A DNA stretch of 64,000 nucleotides. Source: Moringa oleifera (Eukaryota > Streptophyta > Magnoliopsida > Brassicales > Moringaceae). The notes under the pieces were generated by a model. The model saw nothing but the letters and a program-made list of their open reading frames with translations. It was not told the origin of the DNA and searched no databases. The first letter of the stretch is position 1, and each line of letters begins with the position of its first letter. This document shows positions 37,940 through 50,099 of the stretch, piece by piece. A program made the position numbers and the translations under genes. Location: the NCBI GenBank assembly GCA_021397835.1, contig JAJFZO010000718.1, forward strand, positions 620,001 to 684,000, read 5' to 3'.

Positions 37940-39843
37940 GGTTAATATCACTATGTTTTCTAGCTTAGAAAATCTTCTAGGATGAAATCTCTTGGTATAT
38001 ATGAACTATCTGATACGAGAGTTTGATGGAAGCAATGACTTCAAATTATATGGAAGATCTAAATCCTTCCTTGCCTAGGCAATTTAGGACTAGATGCAGC
38101 ATTAGAAGGAGAGAGCAAGCTGCCTAGACATCTGTCTCCTAAATATATAGTAAAGCAAACTTCTTGAAGAAGGCTCATAATACTAGCTGCATAAAAAATA
38201 AATAAATAAATGATGCATTGATTTATGAGATTGAAGAGTTTAAAGACATAGAAACTGTATCACCAACAGAGTTAGTAGGCTTTCTTGAAGCACATGAAAG
38301 AAGATTGAATAAACGAAATAAAGATTATTTAGAGGGTGCCTTTCACTCTAAAGTAAAAGTGCAGTCTCAAAAATCAAAGGAAGGTGTGAGAAACTCAAAT
38401 AAGAATTTCAAAAATAAGCAAAATCTAGGAAAACAAGTTGAAAGTTAAAATAATCTTCCTCCATGTGAACTTTGCAGAAAAAAAAAAAAAAAGAACCCAT
38501 TTGGACCAATTTTGTTGGTTCAAAGCAAAATCACAGTGCCAAAATTGTAAGAAATTTGGGCACTAGATGGAAGATTGTAGACTGAAGAGAAGTATTCAAG
38601 TTAATTTTATTGAGGAAAGAGAGGAAGAGAATTTTCTTTTTTTATGCATGTCAAAAAGCTACTAAAGAGAGAAATGATGTATTGTACTTAGCAGCTGCAG
38701 TAATCATATGGCACAAAATGTAAGTATTTTTTGCAATCTTGATAAGATAAAAACCAAAGCAAAGGCTGGAAATTGTGAATTTGTGGAGGCAATTTGTAAC
38801 TGTAATATTGCAGTTAGTGTCAAGAAAGGAAAGAAATATATAAGTGATGCACTACTAGTCCCTAACATAGCTTAAAATCTATTCAGCATGGGACAAATAA
38901 TACAGAAAGGATACACGATACATTTTGAGGGAAATTCTTGCTCAATATTCGATAAAAAGGATAAAATCCTTGAAATTACAAGTGTAAAATGAAAGAAAAT
39001 AGATGCTTTTCAATACAATGGAAATATGCAAGTGATGCATCTATGAAGGTGCAAGTAGACAAATTCGAGATGGTACATAAGGTTTGGATATTTCAACTCT
39101 CATGGCTTGAAGATGCTCCATCATAAGAACATGATGCGAGACCTTCCATTAATCATAGAGAATAACAATGTTTATGAAGGATGCATCAATATCGACAATC
39201 ATTTCGTTCCAACAAAGTAGGAAGTAGGAAGGGCTAAGAAGCCTTTAAAGTTAGTTCACACAGATATTTGTGGATCGATGCGCACTCCAACTCATAATCA
39301 AATCACCTAATTTATTTTCTTATACAAGGAACAAAGAACTATGGTATAGGTGTGAATCCCAGCTAATTCAAGACTAGTCGGTTATATTGAGAGTGATTAG
39401 GTAGGGCCAACAGATGACATGCAGAATACCTCAAGATATGCATTCACAATAGGCTCGAGGATATTCCCTTGGGCATCAAAGAAGCAAGCAGTTGCACAAG
39501 CTTCAGAAGAGGCCAAATATGTCGCTGCAGCATTAACGCAATTCAAGCTGTATGGCTAAAGTGCATACTTAAAAATATGAAATAACCTCAAAATAAAGCA
39601 ACAGAGATTTACAATGACAACACATCAGCAATAGCGATGGCTAAAACTTCGTGTTCCATGGCAGAACAAAATATGTAGCCATAAAATATCACTTCCTCAG
39701 AGAGGTTAAAGCAAATAAAGAGATGTAGTTCAAGCATTGCAGGTTTGAAGAACAATCAATAGATATATTCACTAAGATTATCACGCTGAAAATTTAAATA
39801 ACTGCAAGATATAATAAGAGTTACGAAAATGTGCATCAAGGAG
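37940..39843 (+). mobile_element. Copia remnants: two gag types and RNase H tail
   Basis: Near 38000-38180 the plus strand reads as a copia Gag N-terminus (DGSNDFKLYG-like). From 38218 it resembles the gag of the units A and A' copia (YEIEEFKDIETV), followed near 38540 by a decayed zinc-knuckle region. From about 39370 an RNase H segment appears (SRYAFTIGSRIF, then WASKKQAVAQASEEAKYVAA in broken frame). Most of pol is deleted. Confidence 0.65.
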
Positions 39844-40244
39844 TGTTAATAAATGATTCCTATTTCTAAAAGTCACAGAAATGTTAGTGGAAGATTCAAC
39901 AGTCCACTAAGAGGATGAGACATATCCAAAACTACAATAAATGTGATTAATGATAGAATTATAAATGGAGTATAATAAATGTTGTTGGTGAAAGAATATG
40001 GTTGTTTGAAACAGATCAACTCTCGGCACACATATATATGCACTTGTATATGCTTCTATACACACAAGAAAAAACCAAATCAATGCATAGCCTTTGAATC
40101 TCTTACTAGCCTACTTTCTACTATTTTCACTGCTAATCCACAAATCTTCTCATTTACAACAGCCTCTCATAACATTTTAAAAAATAACCACAACACATTA
40201 CATATTATGAACTAACACAATGAACTCTTTTCAAATTTCTTACA
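39844..40244 (+). repeat. Copia 3' LTR, about 401 bp
   Basis: Starts TGTTAATAAATGAT and ends ttaca. Same family as 7604-8007 and 30530-30933. No primer-binding-like site follows, so here it is a plain 3' LTR. Confidence 0.65.
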
Positions 40245-40962
40245 GAAGCGAATTAATCTGTTTTGGGATCAAAATCTCATTCATGCTAAAGATTGGAGCA
40301 TTAAGGAAGTGAAGATGACTACCCTTGTGTATTATCCATCTGTGGATCTCATTATAGGATCAAGAAGAAAGCTGTCACCTAAGATTCCACACTGAGGGAC
40401 TCATCCTGAAAATGGTTACTAAAAATGTACCTAGTGCATGTACTGCTTCTTGTTAATTGCAAGATAATAGGACTCTTTTATGTGCGTGAGAGATAAATGA
40501 TGCATGCTGACTGAATGGAAACGAACAATAATAAGAAGAATAAAAGTTCATGAACTTTTCTGAAAATTAAGATGAACAATAACGAAAATGAGATACTAGT
40601 AAAAGATATGACCTGTAATGCAAAAAAATTAATGGAAGAAAGAAAAGGAATTTAAAACAATAATAACTCTGTAAATAACCTTATTGTTAATTGGTTTCCA
40701 ATGGTGGAGATAGAGTTTCAATGGGTGATTATGAGCTATGAGAACAAGAAATAGCATGTTTTAGAATATTAGGCTAGAAATGAGAATATGAACAGAGAAA
40801 TTATACTTGCATTTTTATGTTTTTGTTAGTTCAACATTAAAATGAAAAGGAAGAAAAAGCAATTTAAGAGAAACTAATCTGATAAACTTTTGTTGTGATT
40901 TGCTTGACAATAAAATCTCCAAGGCAGTAGCTGGCAATAGTCTTATAGAATCCACTGAAGTT

Positions 40963-41186
40963 AAAAAACCACCACCACCCAAGAAAAAAAGTGATTTGAC
41001 ATGATAGTTAATATGAGATGTAAAGATTATGTTGACTCAACTTGTGTATTAAATCAATATTTCTAAAATCAAATAAAAAACCACCACCACCCAAGAAAAA
41101 AAGTGATTTTACATGATAGTTAATATGGGATGTAAAGATTATGTTGACTCAACTTGTGTATTAAATCAATATTTCTAAAATCAAAT
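40963..41186. repeat. 112-bp tandem duplication
   Basis: Two almost identical units (40963-41074, 41075-41186), each starting aaaaaaccaccaccaccc. Only a few bases differ, so the duplication is recent. The surrounding 40245-41575 has no gene. Confidence 0.9.
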
Positions 41187-41413
41187 AAAAAAAATTATGC
41201 CAGTAATCTAACTATTGATATTCCATGAATTTGAATGTGTATGCAATAAGCTCAAATGGAAAGCCAATGCCTGATATCCTGCAAATATACGTAAATCATA
41301 GTTAGCATTTTAAATTAGAAAATAAATTCCATTTTTCTTTCACATTGCCAAATAAGAATTAATAATGATGTTTAATAATGTTAAGGACATTTAAAGGTGT
41401 TTAATCACCAAAA

Positions 41414-41491
41414 ATGAAATTTGGACTTTAAATTTATTCATAATTGACATATATGAAATTTGGATTTTAAATTTATTCATAATTGATATAT
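41414..41491. repeat. 39-bp tandem duplication
   Basis: Two copies starting atgaaatttgga at 41414 and 41453, just upstream of the locus 6 minus-strand precursor. Confidence 0.85.
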
Positions 41492-41575
41492 AAAACACGA
41501 GAAAGATGCTATCAAGACTAAGTTTCATAAGATGCATTAGGCAACATTCTCTGCCAGATGCTTATCTTGGTAATC

Positions 41576-41693
41576 AGTGCCAACTGCCACAGTAGATTCC
41601 CCCAAACACTTCAGTAGGTTGGCTAAGTCCACTGTTAAGGTCTCTTGAAGAGACCCAACGAAGGGATTAGGGGAACTGCAGGGGACAGCTGAC
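41576..41693 (-). ncRNA. MIR395: MIR395 precursor, locus 6, minus strand, degenerate
   Basis: The minus-strand 21-mer at 41594-41614 keeps positions 1-18 of miR395 but ends TCT. The star arm has drifted: plus-strand gaagggattaggggaactgc at 41660-41679 where the paralogs have gaagtggttaggggaactct. A foldback still forms but with more mismatches. It may be a decaying copy. Confidence 0.6.
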
Positions 41694-42430
41694 TCTCTCT
41701 TTCACTAATTCGGTGAATTTCTTGATAAGTTAGGCACAGCAAGCCATACATATAAGAGATCTTCCTTCCAATTGACACTTAAAAGAGAAATAATGGTGAC
41801 CTGAGGCCTACCATTAAAGAAATGGAGGACTGAATCTACACGTGAGGATTGAATCTGGTCCTTATCATGGAAGAGATGAAGGATCGAGAGCGACTGCGGT
41901 AAGTTGGCCACCAGTCTCCAATTCTACCAGTGATTTTCATTTCTGTGGTCCGTCCTACCTTTACATGGAAGAAAATTTTTTTGTGTAAACATGGGTTAAT
42001 TGCAGACATATAGAGGCTAGCATATTTGAAGTAAAGAGTACCTAGGCGCTGCAGAGATAAACTGGCACAGATTACGATCAACATGCAGTGGCAATTATAA
42101 TTCAGACACATGGATTTATACAGGAGATTCTGCTTAGCGTTTGCTTGGCTAGCTGAAAATGAAAGGTTGATGGGTATCAAAAGTGAAAAAGAGTCATAGA
42201 AGGGCTTGTGTCCACAGGCCTCTCACCTCTAATATTCTCTGGCTCTCATGCACCTATCTTGCAGTTGCGTCTAAGTTCACTCTCACTGCTTTATCCCCAG
42301 AACTCTTGGTCTCAACAACACAAAGAACCCATATTTAACCATATGCACCAAGAGAAGCTCATTATAAATAGAGGGCTGAGTTGCCTTTACCTCACAATCA
42401 ACCAAGACAAGCAGGAGTAAGAATATATAT
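41694..42430. promoter_or_regulatory. Bidirectional MIR395 promoter, locus 6
   Basis: CACGTG is at 41839-41844 and ATTGAATCTGGTC at 41848-41860, with a second partial copy (ctgaatctacacg) just before. The plus TATA TATAAATAG is at 42363-42371. On the minus side only a weak TATATGTA remains near 41747-41754, matching the decay of the minus hairpin. Confidence 0.65.
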
Positions 42431-42540
42431 GTTAGGTGTCCCCTAGAGTTCCTCTGAGCACTTCATTGCGGACTTTCTCCAGATGAAAGAGCTTTCAACC
42501 CACTGAAGTGTTTGGGGGAACTCCTGGTGTCATTTGATAC
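42431..42540 (+). ncRNA. MIR395: MIR395 precursor, locus 6, plus strand
   Basis: The canonical miR395 21-mer lies at 42503-42523. The 5' arm at about 42431-42468 (gttaggtgtcccctagag, then ttcctctgagcacttc) pairs well. The loop is slightly longer than in the A family. Confidence 0.94.
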
Positions 42541-45500
42541 AAAAAGAGGTGAGGTGAATGACGTATATATATATATATTGCCAGGACTGTATGGTTGTGT
42601 TATCTATATTATTGCTTCTCACTGGTTATGCTTAAGTTTTGTTTCACCTGAGATAATTGATTGCTGCTTATTGGGAACAAGGATCAATGTCTTACTGCAT
42701 TGAATTTCAATACATATTCATCAGCCAATATGTACTGTATAAATATAATATATGCCATGTATTCTATACTATAGTCATTCATCTGCTGACACCATTGAAG
42801 TTTTCGTTGATCCAATACTCTTCTCCATGTCAAGATTGTGGATAGAAATTTGTGCAAAGCGTCTTTTATTTATGTTTAATTATGTGCAGATGTTATGTAA
42901 AGATACTGCAGGTGCATATATTTATACAACGGCAGACTTAATTTCATCCAACCGCAAATTCCTAGGGTTTTCGATCTTAAGTCTTCTTCTTAACCATAAA
43001 CCTTGTCTTGAAGTTTTTAAGAGTGGACAGACACGGTCAGCTACAACATTTGGTCTAAGGTTTTTGTTGCATACTACGCCAATAAAAGGTAACATAAAAT
43101 TTGTAAAACCTTCATGTGCTTAATCTAAGTCTGCTAGTTTTCTCAATTTCTGACATTAATATACTTTCTATACTTCTTGTAAGTCAAATTAGTTTTCTGT
43201 ATTACAAGGGAAAATATATATTGGCATGATTTTTTCATGTATTACATGTCTTCTGAATTTGGATGTACGGTTTAGATTGTGCTGTGCTGAGGAGTTTCTT
43301 GCTTTATTTCTTGGTTATTTCCCTCAACAATAACCTTTTATTATTTCTGCTGGAAAAGAGAAGTTAAAGCAAAAAAAAAAGGTTTTGAATGAAAAGATAT
43401 ATTAGTTTCTTTTGAATGAAAAGATACATTTCCAATTAAATATGTATCATTTCTCTTATGATACATTTTTTATAATACATTTCTTTAGAAAGATACACTT
43501 CTTCAAAGATCATCTTTGAACACCTATAACAAGCCTCCTTCATATCCATTTCTATCATCTAAAAATAAAAACAAAAAACTAATTCATTCTTTCTTTCTCT
43601 ATTTGTTTGAAAAAATAAACCTTATTTGAGAGACAACAACTATAAATTGTTTATTGTTTTTGTGAATTAAAGTAACACTTTTACAAGAAAAGATCATTGT
43701 ATCTTATGAGACATTCACCATTAACCTAATAGTACCAATTGTGGGGTGATTTTGTCTTAAGGATATAGAGTCAAATTTTAGTTTTGGTTTAACATAAGTA
43801 AAGTGCTACGTGTTACCAATTACTATAAGTCTAGTTTCATTTATTATTTATCTGATTAGTTGGTTAAAGTAAATTATCGATTTGTATATTATTAAATATA
43901 ATAAATAACAATTTCTATTTGTATATCTTTGAGATTTTGGTTATTTAGTCTGGCAAAATATGTTTGTGTATGTGTATATGTATATCAAGCTAAATCAATC
44001 ATGAGATGACTATTTCAAGACCTTGGTATGAATTCATGTCGCTTTTCTGATTATTTTAATTAAAAAGTTTACTGTAAACTATTATAATTAGTCAAAGATT
44101 TATCTTAATAGTGGCTTTGTACTGAATGACCATTTTTAAGTATTATATGTAAGTATAATAGACAAAAAAGTTTAAGGTTGGATATAAATATAGAATGAAA
44201 AGCAATATTTCATATCCTTAATTAAATATTTGTAACAATTTAAATGAAATTAACCTTTTGTTTGTTTTATTATTAATAAATGCTTCATGACTCCAATTGT
44301 CATATCTTGCTAAGAGCAATTATATTGTTATCAGATAATTAGAAAAAGATAAATTGGTGTCTAAAGCAAAACATAAGAATGTAATTATTACATAAGAGAA
44401 CACACCCGAATCCATAGTATCAAAATCCAATATTGGTCACCAAGAGATAATGAGCTTAATAAATTTACTACTCCATGAAATCCATCAAAACGAAAAAATT
44501 TTCAATGTCAATTTTAAAACTAAAATTATATTATATAACCCATACCATACGTTTTGTTTACATTTTTATAGCTATGCGCACGGACAAATTAATCTATAGT
44601 CATGTTTTTTATTGCATAACATGATTATATTATCTGATCTTTGTTGATGATGCAATCAAATATTTGAAGGTGATTTGCTTGCAACTTGGCCATCAATTGA
44701 TTGAATTCAAATTTCAAATATGCTCTTTTGTGCTATAAAATCTTTTGAACAAATTTTCTCTCTTGAATTTATTCTTTATATTATGAGTCATACGATAAGA
44801 ACGTAAACCATAGGAGAGATCGAGGAACACCTTTGCAGTGGTCTTAATAATCTCGTATAAAAACTAAGTTCTTAACATGACCTATTGTTTTCTTTAGTTA
44901 CCTTAAGAACCACTTTCATGCCTTATAGTTTTGTAGATCACCATAACCAAATATAAGTGGGTGTATATCTATCCATTGCTATCCTTGCATATTGTTACAA
45001 ATATGATATCATAGAATTTTCCTTTCAAGTGAGTTGTATTAGTAGTAATAACTGGTCTAATCATTAAGTGGAATATCCTAAATGATTGCCATGACTACAA
45101 AGCAATACTAGTATTCTCTATGCATACGTAACCCCTAGTTCTTGAATTATTTTATTATAATATGTGATAGTAGAATGACAATTATTAGTATAACTCAAGT
45201 GGATCACTATCTATATGTAAGAAATAGGGCATACTCTTTTATATTTCAAGCTTTACTATATAATTTGCATGTCATAAAATTCTTTTGTATTACTAATGAT
45301 GTCTTTAAACTTAATAATTTTAGTATTAGCGGCCAGCCTTTATGCCACAATCTCCCCGATAATGATAAAACTTGCTTATCGATGCTAACAAAGCAACTCC
45401 TTAACTATGCTAGTATGTCAAATCACATTGTCCAATTTGAAAGAATTTCTCTTATTCAATTTCCACAGCGCAAACATTTTATGTATACTTGTTTTTCACT

Positions 45501-48500
45501 CTTTACAAGCAATCTTAAGTAATGATTTATTAGATCAAATGACTTTGAATTTAAAATTCTCAATTAAAGTATGTATACTCAAAAATCACTTCAATTTTTT
45601 TTTATTTATAGAAAACTGATCTCTAATAAAGGTATGATTTAAAGCCACAAACTCTATGTTAAGAACTAAGGCAATATTCTATCATTTTGCACTTGGCACA
45701 CTCTTATCTTCTTAAAAGATTGTCACGTATTCTTAGGTGCTTCAAAGCATGCAAGTGGGCATAAGGTGAGTAGAATGTAAATCATAAATAAACTCTTTAT
45801 TATCATGGTTTACTTCCATAGTATATCCATAATGTTCTTTATCTATAGATTGAGTGGGTCCTGCATTCAGGTAGTCACACTTAATATTATAGATCGTCAA
45901 CTTATGCACATAGAATTCATTAGTATGTTGAGTGTCAATGGGAGTCTTACGATGAAACTATGGTACCATACCAAAATTCTCGCCTAAAATGGAGGATAAG
46001 GCTACAAAGTGGGAATTGCATCACTAACTTGATTATTTTTCAATACAAAAATTAAAAGAATTGACTCATTCTAGTTTTTGACTATCACAAACACCACGTA
46101 TGTTTTTTTAGTAACATGTCATTCCACCAAATCCATAATTTCATGTGAAATTATATTGTCATGATACAATAAAACAAAACATCGTTATTATTCAATGTCA
46201 TAGTTTCAATAGAGATTTTTTTTTTTTACTTAACTATTATTTGCAGTATAATATCATACTTAGAAAAATTGAACCTGCATATAAGATTTAACCAAACTCA
46301 ACAATTACAGATACATTAAACCCCTCTGAACAATATGCACCATGATTCTAATAAATTTGTTATTATAATCAAACTTCCCTTTAATTCAAATCAATTGCCA
46401 TTCCAAGTTATCATAATTCATATTTTGTAATGAAAACATGAAACTATACATATCAATGCACAAAAATGACAAAGAAAATATGAATCTATCAACCAAAGAC
46501 CAATTTGTTGCAAACTATACATGAAATTCATGTAATCATTTTGTGGAACATTTTTAAACATTAACATACAATTTCTTAAAACAAGGAAAGTTTTCCTAAT
46601 CATGCCATAATTTATCTAACGTACCATAAAGAGTCTAAAGCCAACATAATTGATGGTGTCACAAAACTATGAATCAAGTCTTATTTGAAAACAACATGGT
46701 TCCATAAATAAAACATGATTCTTTGATTTAGTAACAAAAATATAAAAGAAAAGTAATGACCTTGACAGAGGTTTTAGTTTCGAGTCCTCCACCAACATAA
46801 TACAGACTCGACACGAAATAATAGTGTTTAGGTTTGAAATAAATGGTTTAGGTCATAATTAGATCGATCCATTCAAAACACAATAAAATCTTCTAATGCT
46901 GTAGGTTGACCCGTAAACCCTTTTATGACTTGATTAACCCAACAACTAAAATGATTTCGTTTTAATATATACTTAAATACTACATGGTATTGAAGTTATT
47001 CTTTTAAATTTAATCTTTTGCCAACCTAAAAACTAAAAATCTTGATACTCTCGCTCCTTGTGATTTTGAAGTTCAGACCTAATAATGATTAAGGTATTTA
47101 CTAATATTGCCAATCGAACTTTTATATTCGAAAAGTGACAAATCAAACTTTAATATTTCAATTTCTTTTAACTTAAACTTTAACTCAAATAGTTATAAAA
47201 AACTAAAAGCATTTTTGTTATTGAAATATATAAAAAATAATTCAAATAAATTGTTTACTCTATTTCAAGTCCATCTCTTAAATTTGAATAATTTTTTATG
47301 CAAGATCTATTTTTTATGAATTTTTAAAATTTTTGATATTGCAAATTTAAAAATATGTATTTTCGGCATTCAAAAAATTATCAAACTTTTTGTGATGGTA
47401 TGTTGAATTTTTTTTATATTTATGAAAATTTTCAAATGAAAATTCATTGTATAAAATATTCAATTTGAATATCTCTAATTTTTAAAATTTTTGACAATAT
47501 TCAATTTAAACTAAATTGATAAAATAAATTTTAATTTATCACTTTTAAAAATAAAAGTTTGATTGATAATATAAAATAAATATCAAAATTTTACAGACCT
47601 TTACCCTATCTGTTATTTAATGATATTATGATTTAGGTTATTACATTTAATCATTATCATTGTGTGCATTATTTGAATTTGGTTTAATATTAATTAAAAT
47701 AACTAAATAGATTAATTATTATGATTAATAAATTAAATAATTTAAATAATTTTAAGCGAGATAAATTAGTCATATTAAATAAATATAACTTATTACTTAA
47801 GGAGATTGAGTTGTCATATTGTATCAATCGTTTAAAAAATATCATATTTGAGTTTGTTTATTTAACTTATTTAATAATTATGTTATATTTATGTCGTATC
47901 TAAATGTATTTACATTATAACAAGTCGATACGATTCAAAGCTCACACATAAACTCAAATTACGAGCTTAATATTTCAAACAAGCATATGCAATTATCAAA
48001 GTTCAAAGCTATATTATTATTCAAAACAATACCTTTAACCTTCTTGAATCAACTGAAACTTTTTAACTTTGTAAAATAAAAACTTGATGAAAATGATTTT
48101 TGATTTTTTTTTAAAATACAATTTTTTGGTTTTTTCAATGCATGATAGATGTATAGGATAATCAAATACATCGAATAAAAATATTATCGATCTGTTGTCT
48201 AGATGATTAGGTAATTTAATGAGAGATCAAGTACATCAACATGATGAAGGGAAAAAAACAAAGAAAAAGACCCAAAAAAAAAAGATCAACAAATGAAAGA
48301 AAGCATTTGGACAAGCTCCTCTCTTTTTTTTTTTTTACTCACTGAAGTCGAGTAGCATTTTAATCAATCCAAATTATTTAAGTGTTAAACAATATAACTT
48401 AAATGAGGAGGATTATTCTCATTAAAAAAAGAAAAAAAAGCAGGCAGCTAATTTGAACAATTTGATAAAAAAATCAAAATAATATTTTTGGTTATTGAGG

Positions 48501-48700
48501 CAAAAAAACAAAAAAAAAAAACTAAATGAGCCATTTTCCCCCTGACCATAGACATACCCTGTTTTTTTTTTTTTTTTGGTGAAAATGATGACAATCAACA
48601 TATGGGAATCCGAAACAGCAAGTTGGTTGCTCTCTTTGAAGCATGATTAGTTTATGGTTTGGATTTGGTTATTTGATGTCAAACAGAAAAGTTTTACTTA
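42541..48700. other. Flank of locus 6, then AT-rich DNA without genes
   Basis: Up to about 44350 the sequence is a diverged relative of the unit A 3' flank. Beyond that it is AT-rich with no protein I recognise. Open frames such as 42752-43123 and 45142-45522 are composed of AT-rich codons and show no family signature. A tRNA B-box-like string (gtttcgagtcctcc) near 46777-46790 is isolated. Confidence 0.5.
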
Positions 48701-48830
48701 ATACTAATGCCAGCTTTTTTATTACATGAACAGAGTCACAGTCTTTCTAAAACCTCTCTGTCACACAAACTCGCTCCAGTAAGAGTTTGTCCCTTTATTC
48801 ATACAATAGGCTCCACGTTGATAGCTAGGC

Positions 48831-50048
48831 TTACATGGTGTCCACCAATAGTCCATACCCAAAAGGCCTTTGGTCGTAGCAATCAAGGTTGTCGCCGTAT
48901 TCAACCCCAAGCATATCACAGTACCTCTTGAAGAACCCAATACGATTCGCAACCCTGTTATCCGGACCTCGGCCACATTCAAGACCACCATTGATGATGT
49001 TTGTGGTCACTCCGAACCCCGGAAGCCGCCCGGCTGACACATCTGCAAGAGTCGGTCGCCACCTTCCGATGATTACATCGTGACACGATGGTTTTGGAAG
49101 TTGTTCGGTCATCCAAAACCAGATAGCTGACTTGAAGGAAATGACTGCGTCCCTTGCAACCAGATCTGGGTCGTTCAATAGGTCCAAACTTAGCGCTTCT
49201 CCACACTGTCCATAGTTGTAGTTCCTGAACAGTATCCAGTTCATATTAACAACCAGTGTTACAATCTTTCCAAAAGAAGAAGAAAGAAAACAAGATCAAA
49301 TGTAAGAGTTAGCATGATCTGGACTTGGTGCTCACCAAGAAAGTTGAATAGGACCCCTACCGAAGTATTTCTGACCAGGAGCACATGGCCATGTGGGGTT
49401 TGGTTGGCAGTAATCAAAACCAGGGTTAATCTCCCTGAGGAAGCAATATCCCCAAGCAAATGGACCATCAGGTGCAGTTGGCCATCCACCTACACAGACA
49501 ACACCAAGTTACCAATATGATTGATCATAAAAGTGGGGAAATAGTTGTATTACTGCGATAATAATGAGTGGTAAAAGCCATATTGGTTCGTTCATTGTAC
49601 CAGTAGTTTCATGAGAAGTTTGAGCAAAGAAAGCAGCTATCTCTCTTTTACGTGTGGCATTATCGCCTGTGGTGGCAAATCCAGGGAAGGAATTAGCAGC
49701 TTCAATGAAAGCATCGTAAGTGTAGAAGCCCCTGGCAGGACAAGCAACATTATTTCTATGCTTAAGCATCTCTTCAAACATTGATCGTGATATGAGACTG
49801 CCAACCTCACCTTCACCACCGCCACCACCACCTCCACCTCCACCTCCACCTCCACCTCCACCACTTTCACATTGGCTCTGGCAACCCTCTCCGCAGTAAG
49901 GATCGGTTGTTCCACACCAACCCCATCTGCTGCAACATAGGCCTCCTGGGCACAAGGCGCCTCCAGCTTGCGACCCACATTGCTCAGCTGAGCAACCCAG
50001 GAAAAACAACAACAAAAAAGAAAAAACTGACACTGCCCAACACCTCAT
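48831..50048 (-). CDS. Class I endochitinase (GH19) with chitin-binding domain
   Basis: Three exons on the minus strand: 49601-50048, 49336-49489 and 48831-49224, with GT-AG borders in frame, giving 331 residues, close to the usual class I length. A signal peptide (residues 1-21) is followed by a hevein-type chitin-binding domain (22-60, eight Cys). A hinge of 16 glycines (63-78) leads into the GH19 catalytic domain. The catalytic glutamates are Glu147 in HETTGG and Glu169 in CFLREIN, 22 residues apart as in the family; SCHDVI and [11 protein letters not shown] are also present. The protein ends in GLLVDTM, the vacuolar-sorting tail known from tobacco class I chitinase. By family knowledge it cleaves fungal cell-wall chitin in defence. 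The gene looks intact and stands alone between MIR395 loci 6 and 7. A longer read-through of exon 1 or exon 3 is unlikely, because the conserved residues match only across the splices. Confidence 0.95.
49815..49864 (-). repeat. GGN-codon minisatellite encoding the chitinase hinge
   Basis: A six-base repeat (GGTGGA on the coding strand, five perfect units) followed by GGT/GGC codons encodes 16 consecutive glycines between the chitin-binding and catalytic domains. Slippage would change hinge length without changing the frame. Confidence 0.9.
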
Positions 50049-50089
50049 TTTCGTAGTCTTAGTGATTTATTCTGAAGCAAGAGATGAGT

Positions 50090-50096
50090 TTTTATA
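50090..50096 (-). promoter_or_regulatory. TATA box of the chitinase gene
   Basis: TATAAAA on the minus strand, 42 bp upstream of the ATG at 50048, implying a short 5' leader. Confidence 0.55.
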
Positions 50097-50099
50097 CAT

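Noticed and set aside
46770..46795. Possible tRNA-derived SINE (B-box-like gtttcgagtcc)
   Set aside because: No matching A box at the right distance, no tail and no second copy in the window.
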